DNA of 64,000 nt from Rahnella inusitata_A (GTDB lineage: Bacteria > Pseudomonadota > Gammaproteobacteria > Enterobacterales > Enterobacteriaceae). Below the pieces are notes generated by a model. It ran no database searches. It was not told the DNA's origin and worked only from the letters and a program-made list of their open reading frames with translations. Positions 45,242-53,672 of this stretch are shown here, piece by piece; the first letter of the stretch is position 1, and the number at the start of each line of letters is the position of its first letter. The stretch spans positions 186,001 to 250,000 of the forward strand of contig NZ_CBCPJJ010000010.1 of NCBI RefSeq assembly GCF_965118895.1, read 5' to 3'. The translations under genes were made by a program, and so were the position numbers.

Positions 45242-46695
45242 TTCATTCCCCACTGCATCAACAGACGGCGGGTTTTTTCGTCACCTTCTGTGAACCTTTT
45301 AATCACCATAGTGATAATGCCTCTGTTTTTTAAACAGAAGTCATCTTTACCCGGATGCCCATACACTGAACCTGTCACCTGATATCGGCGAATCGGGTCG
45401 GCACCACAATAAGGGGCTAATGCACAGTCAGAACAAACCGGCAAGCAGTCGTTCACGCCCGCGGCCGCCAGTTCTTGCATCACATCACCAAAGAAAAGAT
45501 CTTCACGAGTGCTCTCAAAGATATTTCCCATTTTAAAGTGCTGATCGCCCATTTCCGCCATCATTCGACTTTCGTCACTTGGGTAAATATTTCCGTCATA
45601 GTTATATAACGTTACGCCAAAACCAGAGCCGCAGGGCGACTGAAGATCAACGAATCCCGTGGCCCACGGGGTCATAAGCTTTTTCATGATCAGGCTTGCA
45701 TAAGATTCACGAAACCCGATCCCCTGTTGATTTAGAAGAATAATGTAATCGAGGCACTTCTCGTAAAAGTCCAAAAATTGCTCAGTGCTGTAGCCAATTT
45801 TGTGGAAATATTTATGGGCAAAACCATAGGGATTAAGCTCGCGAATAAATATGCTACGAAATCCATGTTTGACGTACTCATCAATGATCTCTTGCGGCAT
45901 TTCCAGACTTTGACGGGTCGTTGTCATAAGGGCGCTTACCCTGTCGAAGGCATTACGCCGTTTGATCTTATCAAGAGTTGCGACTAATGCGCTCCAGGCA
46001 CCTGTATTTCCATATCTGCGATTTTTGTCATGCAATTCCTGCGGGCCATCCAGTGAAGTACTGATTGAGAATTGATGTTCAATGAGAAAAGAAAGATCGT
46101 CATCATTCAGGTCACACAGGTTTGTGCAAACCACAAACTGGATATCCTTGTGTGTATTCTTTGCATTCACCAGTGCAACAGCTTGCCTGATAAGCAGCAT
46201 ATTAAGCGTTGACTCACCTCCCTGAAACTCCAGTGTTAGCTTATCCGAGGGCATCGATAAAAAGAGTTCGATGCTTTTTTCCATCACAGCCGGGCTCATG
46301 TCATAGCGAGCCTGATCAGATTGGCAGCTTTTACGCGAAGCCTGGCAGTAAACACAGGAATTATTACAACGTATTGTAAGAACAAAGATATGTAACTGAG
46401 AGAAATTCTCGAGAAAAGCTTTTTTCGTTCTGTATCGTGAAGCCAGTAGTGCAATTTGGTTAGCATCTGCACACTCACTCACCATGTGCTTGGCCTTCAA
46501 CTCATACCAAATCGCTTCATTTTCAATTTTCTCTTTTTTGGTCAGCGCAATAAGTTGTTCCTGCTCAAGACACATCCATTCGCCATAATCCGTCGAAAGG
46601 AAATAGCGTCCACTTTCGAGTAAGCTAAAACGAAAAGGAAGGAGTTGATATGTATCGCGGGTAAATTTTGAAGGTAACTGGATTTTAACGCTCAT
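45238..46695 (-). CDS. hxsB: HxsB-type radical SAM/SPASM maturase
   Basis: The 485-residue protein has an N-terminal peptide-binding-like segment (residues 1-95), then radical SAM motif CNNSCVYC (in TIRCNNSCVYCQASRK) and the FQGGEST substrate loop. A C-terminal SPASM domain has clustered cysteines (CGSGFG, CLPVCSDCALAPYCGADP and a late C). This layout is that of peptide-modifying maturases. It overlaps its neighbours by 4 and 11 bp, showing a tightly coupled operon. Confidence 0.9.
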   Translation of the reverse strand: MSVKIQLPSKFTRDTYQLLPFRFSLLESGRYFLSTDYGEWMCLEQEQLIALTKKEKIENEAIWYELKAKHMVSECADANQIALLASRYRTKKAFLENFSQLHIFVLTIRCNNSCVYCQASRKSCQSDQARYDMSPAVMEKSIELFLSMPSDKLTLEFQGGESTLNMLLIRQAVALVNAKNTHKDIQFVVCTNLCDLNDDDLSFLIEHQFSISTSLDGPQELHDKNRRYGNTGAWSALVATLDKIKRRNAFDRVSALMTTTRQSLEMPQEIIDEYVKHGFRSIFIRELNPYGFAHKYFHKIGYSTEQFLDFYEKCLDYIILLNQQGIGFRESYASLIMKKLMTPWATGFVDLQSPCGSGFGVTLYNYDGNIYPSDESRMMAEMGDQHFKMGNIFESTREDLFFGDVMQELAAAGVNDCLPVCSDCALAPYCGADPIRRYQVTGSVYGHPGKDDFCLKNRGIITMVIKRFTEGDEKTRRLLMQWGMK

Positions 46696-46918
46696 TTTTC
46701 ATGATATCCTGTATGCTTAACTCGAGGATATTATTGAGGAATGTATGGATGATAAGTGCGCTTTCTGCTTGGTTTTCTTCCTTCACACGCATCGTAAGAA
46801 ACATTTCTTCTCCAACCACATATTCAACGCTCATAAAGTCAGAGAATTGTTGGGCCATATCAGATAGGGCAGCCAGGGTATAAAACCCGTGATCTAATTT
46901 TATTTTCATGGAAATCAC
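46685..46918 (-). CDS. Short HxsD-like protein
   Basis: The 77-residue protein has no hydrophobic segment. The pattern IKLDHGFYTLAALSDMAQQF, SDFMSVEYVV and FLNNILELSIQDI follows the same layout as the next gene upstream (LSLGKVIYSREAIMKTCYAF, FTDHYYVHVV and FLNSLNENQMRQII). The two therefore look like paralogues of the HxsD family. It overlaps the gene before it (ATGA) and hxsB after it. A role in presenting the precursor to the radical SAM enzymes is inferred. Confidence 0.65.
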   Translation of the reverse strand: MISMKIKLDHGFYTLAALSDMAQQFSDFMSVEYVVGEEMFLTMRVKEENQAESALIIHTFLNNILELSIQDIMKNER

Positions 46919-47298
46919 ACAGCAGAGGTAAGAATATTAAGAGACGCATCCTGACATTCTGCATCAATAAGCATGATTGCTGGAGAAAAAGCTTTCCTTA
47001 CGATTTCCTGATGTAAAACAGAGGTTTCCTGATAAATTATCTGTCGCATCTGATTTTCGTTAAGTGAGTTTAGAAATTTTTTTACCCCTGCACTAATATC
47101 CTGTTCGTTGCTATCTCCATTTTTATTATAAAAATAGATACCTGTAGTTTCATCCGCCACTTTTACAACGTGAACATAATAATGATCAGTAAATGCATAA
47201 CACGTTTTCATTATCGCTTCACGGCTGTAAATTACCTTCCCCAGCGATAGCATAAAAAACTCACCCAATGCATTAACACCTTGTACGACATTCTCCAT
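46915..47298 (-). CDS. hxsD: HxsD-type protein (long form)
   Basis: The start at 47298 (MENVVQGVNALGEFF) has AAAAGG 8 bp upstream; two ATGs directly before it (47301, 47304) are possible. The frame open further upstream only overlaps hxsA. About 127 residues: SREAIMKTCYAFTDHYYVHV, FLNSLNENQMRQIIYQET and VRKAFSP correspond to the conserved blocks of HxsD. It lies after hxsA, separated by a 7-bp hairpin, and overlaps the next gene by 4 bp. Confidence 0.68.
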   Translation of the reverse strand: MENVVQGVNALGEFFMLSLGKVIYSREAIMKTCYAFTDHYYVHVVKVADETTGIYFYNKNGDSNEQDISAGVKKFLNSLNENQMRQIIYQETSVLHQEIVRKAFSPAIMLIDAECQDASLNILTSAV

Positions 47299-47317
47299 CA
47301 TCATTGCCTTTTGAATT

Positions 47318-47337
47318 GGCCAGCTTAACAGCTGGCC
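47318..47337 (-). promoter_or_regulatory. Intercistronic hairpin after hxsA
   Basis: Perfect stem GGCCAGC / GCTGGCC with a 6-nt loop between the hxsA stop (47345) and the hxsD start. No U-run follows, so it is more likely an mRNA-stabilising or partial-termination element that raises precursor over enzyme expression. Confidence 0.55.
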
Positions 47338-47344
47338 TTGATTA

Positions 47345-47662
47345 TTAGCACGTCGAACCTGGTGTGCATGAGTAGTGACTGGAATGGCTGGAATGGCTTG
47401 AGTGGCTGTAATGAGCTGCAAATACCTGCCCATCCAGCGATGGTTTAGCCATAATAATAGCTGTATTGGTCTGCTGTGGGGTATGATTAACCGTGGCTTG
47501 AGACTGATTCAAAGGGACATTCGTTCCACTGCTAGTGGATGCAATCGCTGGCATACTAATACCTGCTATAACTCCGGCAACAATACTTGCAACAATGGGT
47601 GTGATGCTTTTATTCGAAAGTTCGTTAGCCGAACCTTTTACGACTTTTGGCAATACTTTCAT
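47345..47662 (-). CDS. hxsA: His-Xaa-Ser repeat precursor peptide HxsA
   Basis: The 105-residue protein ends with five His-x-Ser triplets in succession (HYSHSSHSSHSSHYS), followed by CTPGSTC. A hydrophobic segment at about 20-42 (ITPIVASIVAGVIAGISMPA) looks like a signal or membrane leader. A low-complexity Q/T/S linker joins the two. It is the precursor for the two radical SAM enzymes encoded downstream. GGTAGGG 7 bp before the ATG is the ribosome site. It is first in the operon. Confidence 0.9.
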   Translation of the reverse strand: MKVLPKVVKGSANELSNKSITPIVASIVAGVIAGISMPAIASTSSGTNVPLNQSQATVNHTPQQTNTAIIMAKPSLDGQVFAAHYSHSSHSSHSSHYSCTPGSTC

Positions 47663-47729
47663 TTTTAATCCCTACCAAAGATGAGAAGACAACATATTGC
47701 TGTCATGAATATGATAAATTATTGCCATG

Positions 47730-47773
47730 ATTCTATCTGGGGTTATTTACATGAAGTATTTGATTTAAATCAT
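47730..47773 (-). promoter_or_regulatory. FNR-like site and -10 box upstream of hxsA
   Basis: TTGATTTAAATCAT (47760-47773) matches the FNR consensus TTGATNNNNATCAA except for the last base. A -10-like TAGAAT lies at 47735-47730 on the minus strand, placing the FNR centre about 42-44 bp before the likely start, the class II activation distance. It could also bind CRP weakly. Confidence 0.55.
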
Positions 47774-48327
47774 AAGAAAATCATTTATCAGGGCATAGTG
47801 ATATTGCTTATCATTTATTAAAATTTAAGGGTTATTAATAAATTGCATATAGTGAGCACGCTATGCTTTAGCAGCATCGGGAAAAACACGTGATTTATTC
47901 TTTCTTATTTAACTGTGTTACTAATAAATTATAAGGTGCGCTCTGCACTATTAAATTACATTAATGTATAAATAGTTATTACCAGAGCAATATTGACTCC
48001 CTCTGAACCGTGCATTGTGGTTTTATACATGCCTGCTTATACCTTACATCCCTAAAAACCACACACATTGGTTCATTTTACCGATGAATTGGTTCTGTGG
48101 CTCCATCGCCCTTGAACTGCTCATGAGCGGCGAGGGCTTTGAAATAGCTTTCCTCTCCAAGCACATTATCGATATGGGCTCGCAGCCTCCCATTAGTTTC
48201 TGCCCTAGTCTTTACGATGTACGGATCAGCCGCCGTACTCACGACAATGGCGAAAGCCGAACCGCCGGGGCATCGGTCTAAGTTACAACGCGAACCGTTT
48301 GCGGGTAGCTACACCGCTCAAACATAA
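47774..48327. other. Intergenic region between Hxs cluster and hemB
   Basis: About 550 bp. The AT-rich half near hxsA is followed by a GC-richer half (48050-48300) with scrambled short frames but no recognisable gene. Confidence 0.4.
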
Positions 48328-48351
48328 AAAAACCGGGCAAAAGCCCGGTTT
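48328..48351 (-). terminator. hemB terminator
   Basis: Stem AACCGGGC / GCCCGGTT with AAAA loop, followed on the minus strand by a U-run (A6 on plus), 22 bp after the hemB stop. Confidence 0.85.
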
Positions 48352-48373
48352 AACTTTCCAGCGCTGGCAGGAA

Positions 48374-49348
48374 TCAGACGCCCTGCTCGGCAATATCCAT
48401 CGCGAAGTAGGTCAGAATAATGTCTGCACCCGCACGCTTGATTGCGCCGAGGCTTTCACGCACCACGGCGCGCTCATCGATAGCACCGGCCTGTGCGCCG
48501 AATTTTATCATCGCGTATTCACCGCTGACCTGATACGCCGCCAGTGGCAGACGTGAGGCCTCGCGGATGTCGCGGATGATATCCAGATAAGCGCCCGCCG
48601 GTTTAACCATCAGCGCATCGGCGCCTTCCTGCTCATCGAGCAAGGACTCGCGCACCGCTTCGCGGCGGTTCATCGGGTTCATCTGGTACTGCTTGCGGTT
48701 GCCTTTCAGCACGCTGCCACCCGCTTCACGGAAAGGTCCGTAGAGCGATGACGCGAATTTGGTGGAGTACGCCATGATCGAGGTGTCGATGAAACCGGCT
48801 TCGTCCAGCGCGCTGCGGATAGCCTGCACCTGACCGTCCTGTGCGGCGGAAGGTGCGATAAAATCAGCACCGGCGGCAGCGGCAACCACGGCCTGTCTGC
48901 CGAGGTTTTTCAGCGTGGCGTCGTTGTCTACGCCGTGATCGTGCAATACGCCGCAGTGGCCGTGCGAGGTATATTCACAGAAGCAGGTGTCGGACATCAC
49001 GATCATTTCCGGAACAGTGTCTTTGCAGATACGCGTCATGCGGGCGACCAGACCGTTTTCGTTCCAGGTGTCGCTGCCGGTGGCATCCATGTGATGCGAA
49101 ATACCAAAGGTCATGACTGAGCGGATACCGGCGCGGGCATAGCGTTCGATTTCAAATGCCAGACGGGATTCGGGAATACGAAGCACACCGGGCATGGCTT
49201 CGATGGGTACGTATTCAGAGGTCTCTTCTTCTACGAAAATCGGCAGTACCAAATCGTTAACGCTGAATTCAGTTTCCTGAAAAAGGCTGCGCATGGATTC
49301 GGACTGTCTCAGGCGGCGAAGGCGTGAGCTCGGGAACTGATTCGACAT
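48374..49348 (-). CDS. hemB: Delta-aminolevulinic acid dehydratase (porphobilinogen synthase)
   Basis: The 324-residue enzyme condenses two 5-aminolevulinate molecules to porphobilinogen in haem synthesis. Zinc cysteines in SDTCFCEYTSHGHCG, Schiff-base lysine in LMVKPAGAYLD, and the second lysine in YSTKFASSLYGPF are all present. Length equals E. coli HemB. It has its own terminator. Confidence 0.96.
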   Translation of the reverse strand: MSNQFPSSRLRRLRQSESMRSLFQETEFSVNDLVLPIFVEEETSEYVPIEAMPGVLRIPESRLAFEIERYARAGIRSVMTFGISHHMDATGSDTWNENGLVARMTRICKDTVPEMIVMSDTCFCEYTSHGHCGVLHDHGVDNDATLKNLGRQAVVAAAAGADFIAPSAAQDGQVQAIRSALDEAGFIDTSIMAYSTKFASSLYGPFREAGGSVLKGNRKQYQMNPMNRREAVRESLLDEQEGADALMVKPAGAYLDIIRDIREASRLPLAAYQVSGEYAMIKFGAQAGAIDERAVVRESLGAIKRAGADIILTYFAMDIAEQGV

Positions 49349-49561
49349 GAAAACTCCTAAAATTAATCTGTTGCGCTGAAATTTTTTAGAAACAGGAGCG
49401 CAGACAGTTCAGACGGCAGGAGGCGATGCAGCGCCGTCAGACGATGAAGCCCGTATTTTATAATAACTTTTAAACAAATGATGAACTTTCCGTGAGGAGA
49501 TGTAACGTAGGCCGCATTTTTAGGCAGGCGATCCCCTAGCTGGGATCGCCCGAGGAAACGT

Positions 49562-51661
49562 TTATCCAAGTTTGATCTCACGATCCGCCGAAGCAATGGT
49601 TGAAGGCCGGTGGGCGATAAAAATGCGTGTGATATCAAGCTCGCTGATCGCCTGATTAATCCGCGCTTCGTTGTCCAGATCCAGATGGCTGGTGGCTTCG
49701 TCGAGGAACAGAATTGCCGGGCGTCGGTAGAGCGCGCGGGCAATCAGCACCCGCTGTTTCTGGCCGCCGGAGAGGCTGCCGCCCAGTTCGCTGATCAGAG
49801 TTTCATAACCCATCGGCATCCGTTCAATATCCTCATGAATGTTGCAGCGGCGGGCGCAGTCAACGATGCGTTCTTCATCCTTTTGCTCGTCAAAGCTGGC
49901 GATGTTCTCGGCAATCGACCCGGCGAACAACGTATCATCCTGTAACACACAGGCGATACAGCTGCGGTAGTTGTTAAGCCCGGCTGTGGTGATATCCATG
50001 CCATTAATCAGGATCCGGCCTTCAGTGGGTGAGAGCAAACCGGTCATGATTTTCATCAGCGTGGTTTTGCCCTGCCCCGATGGGCCGGTGATCGCCACGC
50101 TTTCTCCCGCGGCCACCGACAGGTTCAGGCCGTTGATCAGCGGCGCGGTCAGACTGTCGTACTGGAACACCAAATCACGAACGTCGAGCGACGCCGCTTC
50201 GCCCGCCCGCAGCAGCTCACGTTCCGGCAATGATTTCTCGGTGTCGGTCAGCGCGATATCGGCAATACGGTCACGGTGCAGCGACAGCATTTTCAGCTGC
50301 AACATCATGTTCAGCAGATTAGCTGCACGTTCCGAGAACTGCCCGCGATAGGTGTTGAATGCGACGAACATCCCCAGCGTCATATGCCCGTCGATCACCT
50401 GGGTGGCACCCAGCCACAGCAACGCGACCTGATCGAGCGTGGCGATCAGCGTATTCCCGCCGGTAAACATCATTTCAAATTTGGTTTTACGCACCGTCGC
50501 ATTGGCGTTATCAATATTCAGATTTAGCCAGAAGTTGGCGCGCGCTTTGGATAACCCCAGCGCTTTCAGCGTGCTGATGCCGTAAAGCGTTTCCATAAAG
50601 TGCGAACCGGCGCGTGCCCCTTTGACGATTTGCTCTTCCGAAACCTGACGATACGCGTTGTAAGTCGTCAGACGGAAAATCACATACACCGCCGTGAAGC
50701 CCAGAATCACCCAAATCAACCAGCCGCCGTACAACACCATCATCACGATAAGCCCCACCGACATAATGCCGTCGATAATGCTGTTGACCACGTTGGTGGT
50801 CAGCGTGGTGCGTAACGTATCGAGCGAAGTGAAACGCGACTGGATATCGCCGAGTTTGCGTTTTTCGAAGTAATCGAGCGGCAGTTTTAGCAGATGGTCG
50901 AACAGCCGCGCTTTCCACTGAACGTCGATAAGCGTGCTCATCACCAGCGACGTCCAGGCGCGCAGCATACTGACGCCGGTGCGGAAAATGATGAAGAACA
51001 GCAGGCCGAGACAAATGAGCGTCAGTAAATCCGGGTCTTTCGCCGGGATCACGTGGTCCATCACCAGCTGCATCCCGACCGGCAGCAGCAGATTGACGGA
51101 TTCAATCATCAGCGAAAGACAGAAAATCTTGGCAAGCGCAGGAATAAGGCCGCTGACGTTGCCCATCATTTTGCGCAGATCGAGCCGGACGCGCGGCTTT
51201 TCAGAAGTGAAGCCGCTGTCCGGCCACAGCTCAAGCGCCACGCCGGTAAAATGTTCGGACACTTCGCGCAGGCCAAGAGAGCGGCGGCCAAACGCCGGAT
51301 CGTGAATAATGACTTTGCCCTGTTTCACACCGACCAGTACCACGAAATGGTTGAGATCCCAGTGCAAAATGCAGGGCGTTTTCAGCGCGTTGAGTTCATC
51401 GATATCCAGCTTGAGTGCGCGGGATTTCAGCTCATTGGCAGTGGCGATGTCCATCAGTGTGCGCAGCGTCGCACCGCGTGAGGAAATACCGTAGCGCTGG
51501 CGCAGCGTTTGTAAATCCACATGTTTGCCGTGATAGCCACACACCATCGCCAGGCAGGCCAGCCCGCATTCGGCGGCCTCGGTCTGAATAATTTGCGGCA
51601 CGCGGTGCCGCCAGCTGAAATGCAGGCGGTCAGCCAGTTCGCGAACGTTATCGAGATTCAT
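49562..51661 (-). CDS. Peptidase-containing ABC exporter for a double-glycine-type peptide (CvaB-like)
   Basis: The 699-residue transporter has an N-terminal C39 peptidase (catalytic C32 in QTEAAECGLACLAM, H105 in NHFVVLVG, D121 in HDPAFG), then six TM segments (about 160-420). The ATPase follows: Walker A GPSGQGKTTL, signature LSGGQKQRV, Walker B ILFLDEATSHLD. The peptidase cuts leaders after GG/GA and exports the core. It overlaps the HlyD-type gene by 14 bp, and a matching 63-residue precursor lies divergently at 53395. Confidence 0.92.
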   Translation of the reverse strand: MNLDNVRELADRLHFSWRHRVPQIIQTEAAECGLACLAMVCGYHGKHVDLQTLRQRYGISSRGATLRTLMDIATANELKSRALKLDIDELNALKTPCILHWDLNHFVVLVGVKQGKVIIHDPAFGRRSLGLREVSEHFTGVALELWPDSGFTSEKPRVRLDLRKMMGNVSGLIPALAKIFCLSLMIESVNLLLPVGMQLVMDHVIPAKDPDLLTLICLGLLFFIIFRTGVSMLRAWTSLVMSTLIDVQWKARLFDHLLKLPLDYFEKRKLGDIQSRFTSLDTLRTTLTTNVVNSIIDGIMSVGLIVMMVLYGGWLIWVILGFTAVYVIFRLTTYNAYRQVSEEQIVKGARAGSHFMETLYGISTLKALGLSKARANFWLNLNIDNANATVRKTKFEMMFTGGNTLIATLDQVALLWLGATQVIDGHMTLGMFVAFNTYRGQFSERAANLLNMMLQLKMLSLHRDRIADIALTDTEKSLPERELLRAGEAASLDVRDLVFQYDSLTAPLINGLNLSVAAGESVAITGPSGQGKTTLMKIMTGLLSPTEGRILINGMDITTAGLNNYRSCIACVLQDDTLFAGSIAENIASFDEQKDEERIVDCARRCNIHEDIERMPMGYETLISELGGSLSGGQKQRVLIARALYRRPAILFLDEATSHLDLDNEARINQAISELDITRIFIAHRPSTIASADREIKLG

Positions 51662-52934
51662 TGATTGGCCCCACCACGCTTTTCTTCATGCTGTAATACG
51701 GAGAGAGCATCCACTGATACAGCGGTCTTTTCTCCAGAAAGAGGGTCGATTGCGCTTTCATTCCGCTGGATAAATTCAGCGTTTCGCCGTGCCAGTTCAT
51801 GGCTTTTTTATCCAGCGACACAATCACTTTGTAATACGGCCCGCTGACCGTGCCGTTGGCGGTTCTTGGCGCGCTGGCGTAAGAATTCAGCTCCTGTTCA
51901 GACACCGGCGCGGAAGAGATCGATTCTACCTTGCCGGGAAACTGGCCATACTTTTCAAACGGATAGGCTTCGTAGCGGATATTGATGTGCTCACCGGCTT
52001 TAACGTAAGGCACGCTTTCATTCGGCAGCCACGCCACCAGAAAGAACGGGGAGTTTTTCTCGGGCACCAGCTGCGCGAGACTGTCACCGGCGTTGACCAT
52101 CTGCCCCGGCGTGACGCTTAGCGAGGAAATTTTGCCGGAGGTCGGGGCTGTTATCAGCAGCGAGCCTTTGGCATCCGCCTGCGCCAGCTGGCGTTCGAGA
52201 TCGTTGCGCTGATAGCCATACTGCGAGATCTGATTGTCAAACTCGGCGGCGCGGGTCACCAGTTCGCTGCGCAGATTCGTTATCTGCAACGCTTCCTGAA
52301 TCGCCTGCGTGTTCAGGCTCTGGAACGAGGTTTGTTGCTGATAAAACAGGTAACGCTGGTTGTTAAGCTGATCGGTATTGATCAGCCCTTTCTTCTGATA
52401 CGCGCCGTAGTTCTGCATACTTTTTTTCATCGCGTTCAGGCCTTCCTGTGCGGAATCCACCATGCTTTGCGAGACCTCATGCGCTTTCTGGTACTGATCC
52501 AACTGCTGTTGCAGGTTTTCCAGCGTTTCCTGCTTATTGTGCTGAAGCTGCACGATGATGGCGTCTATCTGCTCGCGCTGCTTTTTGATCGCCGCAAGCG
52601 TGGTAGTGCTGACATTCCCCGCCTGCGTCACCCGGCTGACATCAATCTCATACAGCGGCTGGCCTTTTTTTACCGGTTTGCCGGTATCGACAAACAGCTC
52701 TGTCACCACGCCTTGCTCCGGGCTGAACAGGTTAATGCTGTGCGGCTGTGTGATGATTTCACCGCTGACGTTAATGCGCCGCGTGTAGTTGGCGAAGATG
52801 AGGAAAATCAGGAGTGCGAAGATAAAAATGGCGGTCAGCGTGGTGACGATCCATAAAGGCCAGCCGGCGAGTAATAGCGCTTTCCCCGCCCAGTGGCTTT
52901 GCTGATGTTCATTCACCTCTTTACGAAAGAGCAT
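51648..52934 (-). CDS. HlyD/CvaA-family membrane fusion protein
   Basis: The 428-residue adaptor has one N-terminal TM (WPLWIVTTLTAIFIFALLIF), a lipoyl-like half (GEIITQPHSINLFSPEQGVV), a long alpha-helical hairpin (about 110-230) and a beta-barrel domain ending in the HlyD signature region. It links the inner-membrane ABC exporter to TolC. It is first in the two-gene export operon. Confidence 0.92.
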   Translation of the reverse strand: MLFRKEVNEHQQSHWAGKALLLAGWPLWIVTTLTAIFIFALLIFLIFANYTRRINVSGEIITQPHSINLFSPEQGVVTELFVDTGKPVKKGQPLYEIDVSRVTQAGNVSTTTLAAIKKQREQIDAIIVQLQHNKQETLENLQQQLDQYQKAHEVSQSMVDSAQEGLNAMKKSMQNYGAYQKKGLINTDQLNNQRYLFYQQQTSFQSLNTQAIQEALQITNLRSELVTRAAEFDNQISQYGYQRNDLERQLAQADAKGSLLITAPTSGKISSLSVTPGQMVNAGDSLAQLVPEKNSPFFLVAWLPNESVPYVKAGEHINIRYEAYPFEKYGQFPGKVESISSAPVSEQELNSYASAPRTANGTVSGPYYKVIVSLDKKAMNWHGETLNLSSGMKAQSTLFLEKRPLYQWMLSPYYSMKKSVVGPINESR

Positions 52935-53394
52935 ATTTACGCCCCCGGATGAACACCGTTTTTATGAACATAATGCAGATCTCTGAAAATAGGATCTGTG
53001 AAAGATAGCAGTCAATATTTTGGCTGCCACCGCGAATACTCTGAAACAGGCAAAGAAGATATTTACAACGGAAGATAATCGCGCAGGGGAATTAAAAGAT
53101 CGTTATTGCGGATGGCACTGAGATATATTTTGGCGCTGATTTTTTACCCAGATCTTTATTAAGAAATTAATGAATTAAAATTAAATTACTTATAAAACAA
53201 TTGTATACAATTAAAATCCCACATAGGAGATTATTCCTAGTCAAATTCTTCTCATGGTACTCTAGGCTTAATCCCTGTGAAGACATTGCGTAAAAATTAT
53301 CTCCATAGCATTACTCAATGTTTTCATCCCCCCGATGCTTTGGTGATTAGAAAGCTTTGGGGACTGGCTTTAACAGATAAGAGGATGACCTAAG
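52935..53394. promoter_or_regulatory. Divergent promoter region of the microcin-like locus, with a 14-bp palindrome
   Basis: AATTGTATACAATT at 53199-53212 is a perfect palindrome and a plausible repressor operator, about 185 bp before the peptide gene. A smaller dyad TAGGA/TCCTA lies at about 53225-53240. The rest is AT-rich, and no immunity-gene ORF is visible. Confidence 0.5.
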
Positions 53395-53586
53395 ATGAAA
53401 CAATTAACAGAACGTGATATCGAAATGGTTAATGGTGCGGGCTGGTCGGAAGATGTGAATAAAGTGGCTGACCGCCTGTCAAACTTTGGTCAGGACGCGG
53501 TAAGTGACACCAGTAATGCGGTTAACAAGGCGTATTCACAAATTTCCGACGGTCTTGCTAAAGCACAGAACTATCTGACCACCTAG
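53395..53586 (+). CDS. Putative class II microcin precursor
   Basis: The 63-residue peptide has a 15-residue leader MKQLTERDIEMVNGA ending in a GA cleavage site. Its length and pattern match the leaders of microcins V and L (MRxLT...xVSGG/A). The 48-residue core GWSEDVNKVADRLSNFGQ onward has no cysteine and is predicted as amphipathic helix. AGAGG lies 10 bp upstream. It is divergent from its likely exporter and is ended by a strong terminator. Bacteriocin activity is inferred. No immunity protein is recognised nearby. Confidence 0.78.
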   Translation: MKQLTERDIEMVNGAGWSEDVNKVADRLSNFGQDAVSDTSNAVNKAYSQISDGLAKAQNYLTT

Positions 53587-53621
53587 TTTTCATGCTTCAC
53601 AGGTGAACCAGAGTAAGACAG

Positions 53622-53647
53622 GCCCCCGCTTCGGCGGGGGCTTTTTT
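53622..53647 (+). terminator. Terminator after peptide gene
   Basis: Stem GCCCCCGC / GCGGGGGC with stable TTCG loop, followed by T6. It also faces the end of ycjF. Confidence 0.92.
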
Positions 53648-53672
53648 ATGGTGATTTATAAGTGATCGAATA

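Noticed and set aside
47345..47433. Upstream extension of the hxsD frame overlapping hxsA
   Set aside because: It reads the antiphase of the HxS repeat region; a ribosome site and start at 47298-47304 explain the gene better.
48015..48281. 88-codon plus-strand frame between Hxs cluster and hemB
   Set aside because: No ribosome site, no recognisable family, and mixed composition; treated as non-coding.
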